From: Drosophila pseudoobscura
Lineage: Eukaryota > Arthropoda > Insecta > Diptera > Drosophilidae
Assembly (NCBI RefSeq): GCF_009870125.1
Contig: NC_046681.1
Span: 6,151,001-6,215,000 of the forward strand
Length of the DNA: 64,000 nucleotides
Direction of reading: 5' to 3'
Position numbers and translations under genes: made by a program
Notes under the pieces: model-generated
What the model was told of the DNA's origin: nothing
What the model saw: the letters and a program-made list of their open reading frames with translations, nothing else
Database searches by the model: none
Shown here: positions 35,861 to 49,500 of the stretch, one piece after another
Position numbering within the stretch: position 1 is the stretch's first letter
How the letters are laid out: the number at the start of each line of letters is the position of its first letter

Positions 35861-36959
35861 ATGGTGAGTAGTACTCCATCGCAGATCGATCAAGACTGGG
35901 GCTTCACCTCCGACTTGGACACATGGACACACGGATTGCTAATCGGCTGATCTCTTCCAGAAACTCTTCGTGTTTGCTGTGTGCGCCATCGCTGTGGTTG
36001 CGGCCGATGTCTCCCATCTGAATCTGGGCGGTGGTGGCAGTGGCTACTCGTACAACAAGCCCTCGCCGTCGTTCAACATCCCATCCGCGCCAGCTCCAGC
36101 TCCTGAGTACCTGCCACCTGTCCAGGATTTCCCCGCCCCGGCACCCGCCCCTCAGTACTCGGCCCCGGCACCCGCCCCTCAGTACTCGGCCCCCGCACCT
36201 GCCCCACAGTACTCCGCGCCAGCACCCGCCCCTCAGTATTCGGCCCCCGCACCCGTCCAACAGTACTCCGCGCCAGCTCCAGCTCCTGAGTACCTGCCTC
36301 CTGTCCAGGATTTCCCCGCCCCGGCACCCGCCCCTCAGTACTCCGCGCCAGCACCCGCACCACAGTACTCTGCCCCCGCACCCGTCCAACAGTACTCCGC
36401 GCCAGCTCCAGCTCCTGAGTACCTGCCACCTGTCCAGGATTTCCCCGCCCCGGCACCGGCCCCTCAGTACTCGGCCCCCGCACCCGTCCAACAGTACTCC
36501 GCGCCAGCACCCGCCCCTCAGTACTCGGCCCCCGCACCCGTCCAACAGTACTCCGCGCCAGCTCCAGCTCCTGAGTACCTGCCTCCTGTCCAGGATTTCC
36601 CCGCCCCGGCACCGGCTCCTCAGTATTCGGCCCCCGCACCCGTCCAACAGTACTCCGCGCCAGCACCCGCCCCTCAGTACTCGGCCCCCGCACCCGTCCA
36701 ACAGTACTCCGCGCCAGCTCCAGCACCTGAGTACCTGCCTCCTGTCCAGGATTTCCCCGCTCCGGCACCCGCCCCTCAGTACTCGGCCCCCGCGCCAGGA
36801 CCAGTCTTCTCCGCTCCCGCGCCAGGACCAGTCTTCTCCGCTCCCGCGCCAGGACCAGTCTTCTCCGCTCCCGCGCCAGGACCAGTCTTCTCCGCTCCCG
36901 TGGAGCAGCAGTCGTCTGGCTACCAGTACAATGTGCCCGCCAAGCGTTTCCGCTTCTAG
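35861..36959 (+). CDS. Secreted Pro/Ala-rich YLP-motif repeat protein, probably cuticular
   Basis: Exon 1 holds only the start codon (35861-35863), followed at once by a GTGAGT donor; exon 2 runs 35961-36959 after CTCTTCCAG. This layout is common in insect cuticle genes. The 333-residue product begins KLFVFAVCAIAVVAADV after Met, a clear signal peptide with likely cleavage near residue 16. A Gly/Ser/Tyr segment (residues 22-45) precedes repeats built from APAPAPQYSAP, APVQQYSAP and a longer block with PEYLPPVQDFPAP, which occurs five times at irregular spacing. Four tandem APGPVFSAP units follow, then the basic aromatic end AKRFRF. YLPP matches the YLP motif of Drosophila extracellular matrix and cuticle proteins. 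A structural role in cuticle or matrix is inferred. Poly(A) signals AATAAA lie near 37108-37117. The copy number of the blocks probably varies between strains. Confidence 0.85.
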
Positions 36960-39900
36960 GCGATCAGTGATCAGTGATCTCCACAGCCATTCACGGGAGG
37001 GGAGGATCGACTCGCCCGCTTGTTAAATTAATAAGCGGCCTTCTCTCCCTCTTCATTGTTGTTGATTATTTGTTGTTACGCAAAGTTCCCGTTGAGATTT
37101 TTTAGCTAATAAATAAAATACAAAAATATTAAAATGTAAAAGCCAAAGAGTGTGATAATTGCGAATCGAACCACTCGAGTGAGTGTTATGCGATACCCTC
37201 TCCATTGCATATAGATATTTAAATTTACCGCCATAAAAATCGTCATAAAATTCGCAAAAGTATTGGCCGAAATAAAAGTCGACCAACAACAATGATGATT
37301 ACACAAAGATGACCTTAGGTGTAGGCTATAACCACACAGCATTGGCAATCGTTACGGGACGAGAGCTCTCATCGAGATCTCACTTAAGAGAGTACGAGTG
37401 TTTGCCACGTTCAATGGCACTCGATGCAACAGATCATAGATCTTGAACGCCCTCTAGTATGGTGTTTTCAGGTCCATCTATACAGTTTTAGGGGATTACC
37501 CGAAAGAGGAACCTTCAAAAAACCCTCGAATCGATCTATAAAATGTAGGTGGATTTGTTGTGATCCCTCGAATCGATCTATAATATCAAATCAGAAGCTC
37601 ATCTAATGGATGTTTGCAATTTGACTGTGGAATTTTTGTTTCTCTCCAATGAGGGGACCTTCAAAACCAGAAGTCAAACCCATATTTGCAAATTTGCAAG
37701 TACTCAATGCAGTGCCGACTATGATCTTTGCGAGGCCGCCAATAGTTTTTTTTTTGCACTGAAGCAAATATTACTTATACCGTGGAACATTGTACTTAGC
37801 ACCTAAGAAGTAAATATTCAACAGATGGGTTGGGTGTTATGGAAACTGCAAGCAATAAGGGAGTCTGCATTATAAAGAAGGTTAAATAATAATAACCGGA
37901 ATATGGATATGGAAATAAATATATCATATTTATAGATTACAATGTGGAGAAAAGTCTACTTAAAATCTCGATGCATGAGGCAACTGGATTTTACGGTCCA
38001 CTGGCTTTTAATAATTAATCTGACTATGTTAATTCATCAAACTAGTACAGATGTAAAAATATTTCATAATTAGTCGAAGATAAAACTAGTATACAAAATT
38101 GCAGGTCTCTTAGCACCTTTAAGTGGTGCACCCAGATGTTTTCTTTCAAATAGTATATGGGATATACATAGTATGTACTGTACAAATGGCTCTTTGTGTA
38201 TGAATATTATGAATATGAATATAAAAAAGTGTGCTTCATAGGAAAGATTTTCTAAATGTCGGAAATAATTTAAAAATTGATTTTGGTATTCTTTTAAACA
38301 TAAATTTTGCCACATCACATACTAATGCCATTAAGCAAATAAGGTTTTCAGCTCAGCTCTGATTTATATTGCCTCCTCTATGCAAATATAGCTATACATT
38401 TTTATGCTAATGCCACCGCTATAATGCACTACGGAGCAGATGTTAAATTTCCAAAGTTTTCACCTTTTTTTTGGCAAACATTTCGGAGTGCGAATTTTAA
38501 TGCGACTTTCTAAAGCCGATTAAATAACCTTCAACACAGCTGTCAAACCATGGGACAAGTCGAGTAATATTTAAATTTTTAAACATTTTAGGCATGTGTT
38601 TGGGAGGTTACGGTGGGAGACCAATTAGGGGGTACTTTAAGAACTGAGCCTTTAGAACACGAGAATGGAGAACCTTATTTCTAAATGCCCATTTAGAAAT
38701 AATTTTAAAAACTTAATGAAAAGAAATTCTAGCCAATGGGAATATAAAACCTGTTTTCTTTTTCCTCTACAATTACTTGTCGCCAAGTACTTATGCCAAA
38801 ATAAATCTTGGTTAATGCCACAAATTCTTAAACGACCTTTAACGACTATACTAACACTTTGGTAGCCTCAACAAAAAATCCCTAGAGATCCGACTCATTG
38901 TCACAGCAAAAAAAAACCATAAGTTGTTTTGGATTGGCAATAAATCCAGCGATGAGATAGAGGAATTTTTTGTTAGGCTATGAATAGAAAAATCCCCTTT
39001 AAAGGAGTGTTTTTAGGATGTGCCAGTCATAAAAAAACATCCCAAAATAAAGTATATTCCTTTCTTATATAGAGAATTGCAGTCGATCTTCCATATAGCG
39101 TATCTCAACCGGAATTCGTTACACGGAAAATTCATAGTATAAAAATCATTCTTAAAGAATATAGCAGCAATATTGCAGTGTTCTGGAAACAATTGGTTAT
39201 ATATAAAACTGCGTCGTAATAAAATATCAACAATTGTATATTGGAGTACAAATTAAAAATAAATACAAAAACAAAACAAAAAAGTACCGAAAAAATAGGA
39301 ACAAAAGTAGAACCCAAACATAATTTTAGGTGCGTACTAGTGGGGAATGCTAAATGGATAGGTATAAGATTAACCAGTATTTAAAGTATATATTAATAAA
39401 TTAGTGACTATATCCAAAACAGATATATTTATAATACTTTCTGAAGTCGCAAAGGAAAAAGAATGCTAAAAAGGTACTTTAAACCCATTAAGTGCCAATG
39501 GGTATTTAAATATTTAAATGATGAAACTTCAAGAATTTTATCGACTCACTGATGAAAGATACCGAAATATAATTATTATTTTAAATAAAGAGGAAAAGAT
39601 GGTTCTACAAGTAGAATTTTTAAACAGCATAACTTTACGGGGTTTACCTACAAAAAATTCCCCTCTGAAAATATAATTTTATAGCGGACTGAAAAATGCA
39701 AGCGCAATCGTGTTATGGTACCAAAGGCAAAAATATCAGGCAAATCGCACGGGTCGTTGAGGATCGGCCTCTGATGGGTTGAACAAAAAGAAACACTTCT
39801 ATATATATTGTTATATTTTGTAACTAATGATAAATAGTTTTATTTTTGCTGTTATATTAATACACGGTTGTCGGTTGTCCTCTTTGATTCTAGTATACCA

Positions 39901-40567
39901 TGATGATGTTTTTCTGTTTTCTGTTTAAGGAAAATTTAATTTGTTTAACATACAGCAACCACACATTTTATCGTATCATTTGTTTAGTTAATCGTTAGGT
40001 TAATCACTATAATTAGTTTACAATGTCAATTGCGTTACAAAGATTGCGTTTTGTATATATGTATGTATGTATATCCATCTATAGCCTATGATTTTCTCGT
40101 ATGATTCCATTTATTTATTATGTATATTTTGTAGGTGTTTTTTAGTTTTTAATGGTATGTATCATATTTAACTTAGTGGATCGAATAATATACAGCTAAA
40201 TGTAAAATACTAGACGTAGTTGATGGTTTCTCTAAGAGCACAGAAAGTAATGACGCGCAGGGGGGAAATAAATTAAATTGGAAATTGGATTGGAAATTGT
40301 AAAGAGAATTTTCAATTTCCAGGCTAAAAAAAAATTGAACGAAACGAACGTACAAGTTGAAAAGACAGGAAACTCTTCTCCTGGGGTCATATGACCATTT
40401 ATATTGATTAGGTTTTAGGATTCAATTTCTAATAAGTGGCCTAAAGCAGAGGTTAGGCTGCCTCCAACATCCTCCTCTATACACGTGTGTACTATATCGT
40501 CCCTTCCTTACAGGCTACATTTATGTACAGTATCTCTCGTTTATTTTTAGGCGCCCAGCGGCGCTTG
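36960..40567. other. Intergenic and Rsf1 3' flank, no other gene seen
   Basis: A short 3' UTR of the APAP gene is followed by AT-rich DNA. CCTCGAATCGATCTATAA occurs twice (about 37523 and 37566). A segment at 39085-39190 resembles 18310-18420. On the minus strand, AATAAA at about 40540-40545 lies just after the Rsf1 stop codon and may be its poly(A) signal. The remaining short frames have no support. Confidence 0.6.
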
Positions 40568-43500
40568 TTATGTGTCGTAGTCGTCCTGCTGGGAGCTAAA
40601 GTAGCTCACCAAGCCACTGAACTCTCCCACAGCCGGGCCGCTGGCCACTGGCGGCGGTCCACTGGTGTCGTGCGCCGAGCCAGAATCCTCTTCTGCAATG
40701 ACCGCTGGCGAGCCAACAGCTCGCGCAGCGGCCGCCTCAACCACGCCGACGGCCATTGGGGACTTGGCTATGGGGGGATATGCCTCCAGGGTCGTCAGTT
40801 TCTTGCTCGTTATCACCGATGGCGGTGGTGGCTGTGGCTGCGGCTGCGGCTTGTGGCCTATTAATTCCGCGGGTGGCGGTGCCGGAGCGGGAGCTGGGGA
40901 CTTGCCACGCGTCAAAGCGGACACCGAGTGGTTTGTGGGCGTCACGGGGGGTGGTGCACTAACTATCACCGAACTGGGGGCTGCATGGGCGGGTGGCGTG
41001 GTCAACGGAGGCGGCGGATAGTAGCCATACGGTGGATAGCCGCCTAGAAAGACACACAGAGATTAGATAACCTTCTGGGCGACAGAGCCACTTCCATCTA
41101 CTTACGTGCTCCTGCCACATAATCCACGGAGCCGGGACGCATATTACCAGGGGGTCCTGGGGGTCCAACACGAGGCGGATAATTGGGATTGCCATAAATG
41201 GGAGGACCTCGGCTAGAAAATACAATGGAAATGATCACAACATTCCTGCATTCAGAGCTCGAAAGCACTAACCTGTAGGGATTCAGATGAGGAGAGGCAT
41301 GTCTCGCTGGGGGCGGTCCTGAACCGTAGACTCCTCCCAGTGGCGGGCCACCATGATGTTCCGCTCCGTGCATGTACGGGGGACGCGTATTGGGCGGCGC
41401 CCCACTGCTGGCCGTCGACGTGGGCGGTGGCGCTCCCCGCAGCGGTGGCGGCTGTCCATAGGTGGGACGCATGGCTGAGTGGGGTGGCGGCAAGCCGGGT
41501 GGCATTTGCGGACGCAGCAGATGACGTGGTGGACCCGGCGACGAGGCAGGGCCTACCCCAGATGATGGCGAACGAGATCCCGGTGCAGATGTGGGCGGCG
41601 GAAGCGGTTGCCCGTAGAAACGAGCCAGTTCCGCGCTGCTGGGATACATCCCGGTGGGGGGACCGCGCACATGCGGATGGGCTGACAGATGCGAGGGCAT
41701 TCGCGTGATCACCGAGGCCTGCGAAGAGGCGGCAACTGTTGTGGGAGGAGGCCCGTCTTCATGGGGTTTAAATAGCTGCGCGGGCACTCCCTTAATCTTG
41801 TCCACGGGAGGAGCCGGTATTCCGGGTGTCGTCGAGGCAGCCGTGACGGCCGCTGCAGTCTGTTGCTTCTGCAGTTGATCCCGCAGAGGCGTCACCTTTT
41901 TCCGGCGTCCACGCGGCTTGCTATCCACTGGAGGAGGAGGCCCAGCAGCCTGGGGCTCGGGGGCACGCACTGCAGCCTGTTGCGTGGCCACAGTGGCCTG
42001 ATGCATCAGATGGGCCGCTGCAGCCGAGGGCATGGACATGACTAGTGGCAAATGCTGAGTAGAAGGCGGTGGCGGTGGATAGTTCCCGCGACCCAGGGGC
42101 TGGCCGAGGGGAGCGGACAGGGCGTTCTGCAGCAGCTGCATGGCCTGTGGGGGCGGCACCGTCTGCGAGAGATGACGCTGCAGCATGGGATGCATCCCGT
42201 GTGGCGGCGGCAGCAGGGATGCAGGTGGCCCGTGCTGTCCGGGCCCCGGAAACTGATGACGCAGCAGAGGCGGATGCATGGTGGGCATGGGCAGACGCTT
42301 CCGATGCGGCTCCTGCAGTCCCGACGGCGGGGCAGCAGCGGCATGAGGAGCTGGCGGAATCGGGGCCGCCTCTGGGGGGGCGGACACTTTGCTAGCCTTC
42401 GCCTTGGCGGGTGTCGTGCGCAGCACCTCCTCGGGGCCGGGCAGCTCTCTGGCTGCCGCTGCACTGAACTGCTCCTCCTCTTCGACCATCCGGGCAATGG
42501 CATCCTCCATGTCCTCGGGCAGATCGGCGTCGTCCAGCATCATCTCGGCATCGTCCAGCTCCTCCTCCTCCTTGTCGTCCAGGTCGCCAATCGCCTCGCC
42601 CTTGCGCTGCAGATAGTCAATGTCCAGGACTTTGGCCTGACGGATCACCGACAGCGGCACTGTGGACAGGGAATCCCCACCAGCTGGGCCCTTGCTGGGC
42701 GTTCGCTTCTCCGGTCCGCCACCGGGGGGCACCTGTCCTGGAGCCGCTCCCTTGATGGGCGTCAGGCGGGGCGTGGCCGCCAGCTTGGCTCCTTCGGCGT
42801 TCTTTTCGGCCAGCATCCGTTTGATCTCCTCCTGCTTCTGGATGAACTTCTGTCGCTCCTCGGGCGGTGTGTCGGGACGATGGACCCCCGGCTTGATGCC
42901 GCCGTCCGAGCTGTCGTCGTCAAAGTCCTCGATGTAGGCATAGCGACGTCCTCGCGTGCGTGTCCTCTCATCTGAAGCGGCTCCCTCGTCCTCGTCGGAG
43001 GAGGGCGGCTTCTTCTTCTTGGACTTGCCTTTGCCCTTGCCCGTCTGGACGGTGGAGGCACTGGGCTTCAGTGGCTGTGAGCGTGGCTGCTTGCCCGAGC
43101 CCTTGCCGGAGGTCGGTGCCCCTTCGTCGTCGTCCTCATCCTCTTCCTCCGGCTCGCTTTCGCTTATGTCATCGTCGGAGTACTCCAAACGCTTCGGTTT
43201 CTTTGCCGGCTGCACGGGCTTCTTCAGTTTCGGGGATTTTCTGGCTATTCCCGCGGCCGAGCTGCAGCTCTTTTTGTTGGTTTTCTTCTTTTTGGATGGA
43301 TGCCAGGCCCCATCTTCGCTCTCGCTGGTGGTGTCGTCGCACAGATCCGCACTGTCCATGTTTTCGGTGAGCTCTGAGCCATTGTCCTCGTCGTCGTCCG
43401 TCTCGGTTTCCGTGTAGTCGGAGTCCTCCTTCTTTTTCTTCTTGGACTTGGGCTTCTTTTGCTCCTCTTCGCTTTCGTCGCTCTCCTCCACCACGAATTT

Positions 43501-46500
43501 GCGATCCTTGCGGCGCTCTCGAGCGGCTCTTCTGGCCGCCTTCCGCTGCTTCTTGCCGCCCCTCGGTCGTCTGTACATCTCCAGGCTGGAGTCCGAGTCA
43601 TCGGAGGCCGACTGGGAGGTGTCCTCGTCGGTGTAACTGGAGGTCTTGAAGTCCTCATCGCTGCCATGATCCTCCTCGGAGCTCACATCGAGTGTAGTCA
43701 GCTTTCTGGGTTTCTTTTTCGCTGGCGGCTGCTTCGATTTGCTGCGCTTGAGAGGAACTTCATCGTCGTCGTCAGAGCTGCTGCTCGATTTAGCTGCTTT
43801 TTCCTCCTTTACGGAGGCAGGAGCCTTCTCCTCGGGCTCCTCCTCATCCTCTGGCAAGTCATCACGTCGCGCCTTCTCCTTGTCCGCCTCGATAATGGTG
43901 GAAATGTCTTTGCCACGGCCAAGATTACCCGCTCCGGCCGCCTCATCCATTTCCTTTTTGAGGGCAGAATTGATCAGATCATCGTACTCGTTGAGGCGAT
44001 AGCTGACATTGATCTGCCGTCGCTTGCGCAGCTTGTAGATGGGCTCGTCGTCCGAGTCCGAGAAGCTGCTGCTGTTGCTGCTCGAACCAGAGCCGGAGGC
44101 ACTGCCACCGGACTGGCTCTTGCCGGCGCCGCTGCTGCAGTCCGAGTCGCCTCCACGGCGTCGTCTTGTGCCGCGTTTGGCCGCCTTGCGATTGCTGCGC
44201 CCGTCGCCGCGTCGTCTCTTGGGTTTGTCCGCCTTGCTCTGCTTGCTGGCCACCTCGTCGCGGTCATCATCATCGTCGTCGTCGTCATCGTCGTGGCCCA
44301 CCGCCTTGGAGGCCTCACGATCTTCGGCCAGCTTCACGGCCTCGCGCTCCTGTCGCTCTCGCTCGGCCACCTCAGCCAGACGCTTCTCCTGCTGCTTGTG
44401 CGCCACCATCTGATCGAAACGCTGGAGCTGCTGTTCCAATGCCACAATGAGATGCTCCTGCTGGCAGGGCGGACAATGCCAGTCGCCCTCGGGGATGTAA
44501 AACAGCACCGGGGACAGGCAGGAGCAGTGATAGCCCTTGTTGCAGTCCGGCGTATCGCAGAGGAGTATCCATTCGGGATGGTCCGATTTGCCGCACTCGT
44601 TGCATGCCTCGTCCGCATCGTAGTCCTCTTCGTTTTCCTTGCGCACTGTGCGGGCACGCTTCATGGGCACCACCTGGGACTCATCTTCCAGCTCCGACTC
44701 CGGGGAGAATTCATGATCCGAACGGAAGAGCGGAGACCCAGGGTCCGTGTCGTAGTGCGGTGGTTCCTCTTCCTCCTCCTCGCTGTCCGCCTGTTGATCC
44801 GAGTCCGAGGACCAACCGTCTTTGCCCGGCAGCTTCTTTTTCTTCTTTTTAGCCTCCTCCGCTTCGCTGGCCTCGGATGACTCGTCCTCCTCCTCCTCGC
44901 TCCTCGAAGGCTCTGGGACCGTAGGATCTGTTTCTTTTTGGGCCTTCTTCTTCTTCTTGAGCTCCTGCTTCATCGACCGCAGGGCCACTTCCTCCTGCTT
45001 GCGGCGCTCGGCCTCCTCCTTGATCTTCTGCTGGGCAATGCGTCGCGACTGACGCACTGGCGTCTCAGAGTCGACACATTCAATGATGTTCGTGGTGTCC
45101 ACATCTCGCTTCTTGCGCGGACCGCGTCCACGTCCCACTGGCTTCGCAGCTGCTGGCTCTTCTTCCTTGGTTTCGCTGACTTTTGACTCACTTTCCAGGG
45201 GATCCATATCGTTGCATTCCTCATCTAAGGGGTCGTCTGGTTCCGGGAGTGCCTGCTCCTTGAGGGGTTCCTCTTTGAGGGGCTTTTTCGGTGAGGGTTC
45301 CTGCTCTTTGAGGGGTTTTTTAGGAAGAGGTTCCTCATTTTTCACTGCAGTTTCTGTTTTTATTTGAGTCTTCAATTTGGTAGCCACTTTGGGGAGCTCT
45401 TCAGTATCCTCATCCTCCTGCTCTTCGTCGGATTCGTGCTTCACCTCTGGCTTTGCTTCTGGCATGGGTTTCTCCTTGGCTCCTCCGCCGCGCGTTCGTT
45501 TGGGTTGCGGCAGTTCGGAATAAACGACTGCTGCCCCACCCCGACGCCCTGAACGACGAGCAGAGCCTTCAGGAGGGGAGGAACTATCCTTCGAGGGCAG
45601 CGGCGGCGTTGACTCTTTGACTGGAAGACTTTGTGGTGTCGATGGGGTCTTCTCTTTGATCTGGGGTGGCACTGGATCCTTTTCTTTCTCTTGCACTGCC
45701 ACTGGTGTCTTCTCTTTCACCTGTGCTGGCACTGGAATCTTTTCTTTGACATGGGCTGCGGTTGGCGACCTCTCCTTGACTGCCGGTAGCGTTGGAGGAG
45801 CCTTCACCATTGTTGGCGGTGCCACTGGAGCCTTCTCTATGATTGGGATCTTCTCGTTTGCTGGTGGCGGTGACGTTTCCTTAGCCGAGGCTCGTGATGG
45901 CGACACAGACCTTTTCTTGGCGGGTGGCGGTGCCTTCTCCTTTGCTGCTGGCGGCGAAGGAGCCTTCTCCTTGGAAGGAGAGGGTAGCACACCCTTATCC
46001 TTGACTGTGTCTGTCGCCAAAGCTTTCTCCTCGCTTGAAATTGTCGCCGAAGACTTCTCCTTGGCTGGCGGAGACTTTTCTTTAGATGGAGGCAGCACCA
46101 AAGGTCTCTTCGTGTCTGGTGGCGGAGACGGATCCCTCTGCTTGATAGGTGGTTCGGACACAATCTTCTCCTTGACTGGAAGAGAAGGCGATGGAAGCTT
46201 TTGCTTGGTTGGAAGATGCCCTTCTTTGGCTCGTGCCGTCTGATCCGCTTCTTCCTCGATGTCCTGCTCGTTGTTGCGTTTCAATTTCTCGCTAACAGCC
46301 GGTGGTGCCTCGCTGCCCGATGATTCCTTGGAATCCTTGGCATCCTCGCTGCTGCGACGCTTGCGTTGACGCTCTTCCAGGACAGCAGGTGGCGGCGGTG
46401 CAGGTACGGGAGGAACTGTGGGCGCTACTGTTTCGCTATTCGTACGCTTCCTGGGTATGGCCTCCTCGTCGCTCTCCTCCTGCCGCATCTGCGTGAGCAG

Positions 46501-49500
46501 GTTCTTCTTCAGTGGCTTTGTTATTGGCGATTTCTTGGGATGACTGAAGGATGTGGCGGCTGGAGTAGCTTCTCTAATAGGCGGTGGCATGCTCTCCGGC
46601 AGAGTCACAGTCGTCGGCGCTGGTTCTGTGGGCTTATCGGGCACCTTGTCGGGCTCCTTTTCTGGCAATTTTTCGGGCAGGAACTCTGGCACCTTTTCGG
46701 GCGTTTTCTTGAGTTTCTTTTCGATAATCTCGGCGAGCGTTGGCTTCTGTTTGGTCACGGGCGCCTTCTCCAAGTGCCTCTTGGGAGCTATAATCTTGCG
46801 TCGACTGCGTGGATCTTCTTCGCCGCTGGAGGAGGTCGTCTCCTCGACCAGTGTCTTTTGGGCCTCAAATTTGCGACGTGCCTCCACATTTGAGCTCTTG
46901 GGGCGCATCTTAATGCGTTTTCCACCCACATCCAGATCATCCAGGGCATCAGCATCTTCCTCCTCGACCTGCTGGGCATCCACTTCGCTTTCGGAGGTGG
47001 ATGGTCGGACGGGAGCGGGCGCAAAGTCATTGAGACGTCGCTTGCGGTTGGGCAGAACCGACGACGGCTTGATATTGGTTGATAGAGCGAGTTTAGGTAC
47101 AGATTCTACAGCTGGAGCTTCCCCTGTCAGAGATTTGCCTTCATTGTTAGGATTAGGGATTGGGGCCTTGGAAGTGCTAGGCAAATCACTTTCTATATTT
47201 TCGGATGGCTTTTCTTTACCGTGAGAACCATTATTGCTAGTTTCGGACTTCTTTTCGGTTGTAGCCGGTTCGGTAAGGGGTTTAGGCGGCTCTTTCAGGA
47301 GCATAACCGATTCGGGGATGGTTTTAGGCTGCTCTTTGGGAGGCATAACCGCTTCGGCGACACTTTTAGACTGCTCTGTGGGCATAACCGTTTCGGCTAC
47401 GATCTTAGTCTGCTCCTTGGGCGGCAATGTGGAATTATTGTCTTTTGGAAAGGTTTTTCTGCTGTTTAGAGGCAGAGTCCCATCAACCCTTTCCTTAACC
47501 GGTTCTGGGGATGTTTCCTCAGCCTTTATGGACTTTTCAGTATCAGTTTTGTTCAGGCTAGTGGCTGTAGGGGCAACAGATTCCTTCTCGTTGCTAGTTT
47601 TCACTTTGGAATCATCTGAAATCTTCTTGGAATCCTCCACAAAGGTTTTTAAATCACTTTTAACCGTTTCGCAATCTTTCTCAACCTGTTTTTCCCCATC
47701 TATGGCTTCATTTTCGGTTTGTTTTGCATTGTTTTGTTCCGTTATATTCGAAATAGCGTTTGCAGAGCTTTTAATAGCTTCAGAAGTGCTTCTAACTGTT
47801 TCAGGGCTGCTTTTAGGCGTTTCTGAGCTGCTCTTAACCGATTTAGCACTGCTTTGAATCGTTTTAGCACTGCTTTGAATTGTTTCAGGGCTACTTTTAA
47901 TCGTTTCAGGGCTGCTTTTAACATTTTCAACACAGATTTTGGACGATTCTAAACTGCTTTTAGCCGATTCCTTATCAGTTAATAAAGGTTTAACGACTTT
48001 GGAGACCTCAATTTCTGTTGGAACTGGCCCATTATCGTTAGCAATTGCTTCAGGTTGAGTTTCCTTGGTTTCATTAGCGTTTGAGCTGCCTTTAGGACTC
48101 TTAATGACTTCCACAGACCCTTTGCTGCATGCCGAAGCTTCTTTCTCTGGAGTTGACTCATTTCCCGAGTGATTTTCCAACTCTTTTTCATTTGTATTAT
48201 TCGCTTTGCTTTCTTTAATGTCATCTTTTAGTGTTGTTGCATTTTCTTCGATTGCTTTGGAGATTTTCTCATTCGTTTCAATCACTTTGATCTTGTATTC
48301 TGGCTGTTCTGCGCTCGCTGCTTCCTGGGGCTCTTCATCCCCAGCTTCATCTGAGATTTCCTTTCTTTTGTTGTCCGTTTTGGCTGCTGCCTCCTCTGCG
48401 GTTTGGGGCTCCTCCTTGCGGTCACTGCCGTTGCGTGGTGGTGTTCCCTCTCTGGTGCTGGTGCCTTCTCTCTCCCCGTTGGTCTTCTCCTCGTTTAGAC
48501 TATCGAAAATGCTTCGTTTCGCTTCCTGCTTTGGTGTTTGCTTAATGGGACTCAGCTTCAGGCAGCCGGGTTCACCGAAAAAAAATGTGGCCTTTGGCTC
48601 AGAATGCGTTGGTGTCGCCGCTGTCGCCGCCGCTGGATCTTCCGCAGGAGCTTCGTTTTTGCCATTTCCCACGAGACACTCGGCGCCACTGCCCATGCCC
48701 ATGACATGGATGACAGCCTCCTCGATGGCTTCACTCAGCTCCAGTACATTGTCGTCCGTTTCGTGATCGAAATTGTTTAGGAAAATGCCATCGTTCGGGT
48801 ACGGAGTGGCATCACAGTCGCTGCCTGATCCCTGGCCGCTCACCGTCATGGTGGGCTCTTCAATGGCTTCGCCCACTTCGTCCTCGTCTTCTTCTTCGTC
48901 ATCCTCTTCGATATCCGCTGCAGCACTGTCGATATCGTCATCATCATCATCATCTCCACTGCCCTCCTCTTCTTCGGCCTCATCCAGTTCCGAGTCCTCA
49001 TCTTCCTCCTCCTCGCCCGATTCGGCATCGTTTTCATCCTTTGTGCTTTCGTAGCGGCTTGGTTTCTTGATGCGTTTGGTGTCCAACAATGTGGGCCGAT
49101 GTTTCTTTTGTTGCTCCTCCAGCGATTCTGTGGGACTGCGCTCCACATCCTCAATGGAACGTTTCTTGGCAGGAGCGGGTGAGCAGCTGCCTCCCAGTTT
49201 TGTCTGTGTGATGAGCAGTGGCTGAAAAACAAATCGAACATAGAATAAGGTACTGCCGATTCAAGGCACTATCTAATATACTTACCTTGACCCTTTTGGC
49301 CTTTTGTTCGTCTTGATCGGGAGAGCGCAGTTTGATCTTCAAATTGGGCACCAATTTCGCTGGCTCCTGCTTGATTTGTGGCTTCGCCTGCTCCTCGTCC
49401 TCTTCCTCTCCCTCGCCATCATTGTCGTCCTCTTCTTCCTTCTCCTCGGGTGGTGGGGGCTTGGCAGGGCAACTATTACTGCTGCTCGTGTCCTCATCCG

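Noticed and set aside
35904..36701. Long antisense frame (265 codons) and an alternative plus frame over the APAP repeats
   Set aside because: They arise because the GC-rich repeat has no stops in several frames. The signal peptide, promoter and splice layout support only the frame from 35861/35961.
43459..44880. 473-codon plus-strand frame inside Rsf1
   Set aside because: It is the complement of the Glu/Lys/Ser-rich Rsf1 exon. Acidic codons read backward give Leu/Phe/Ser codons with few stops, and other long frames in the same exon behave alike.
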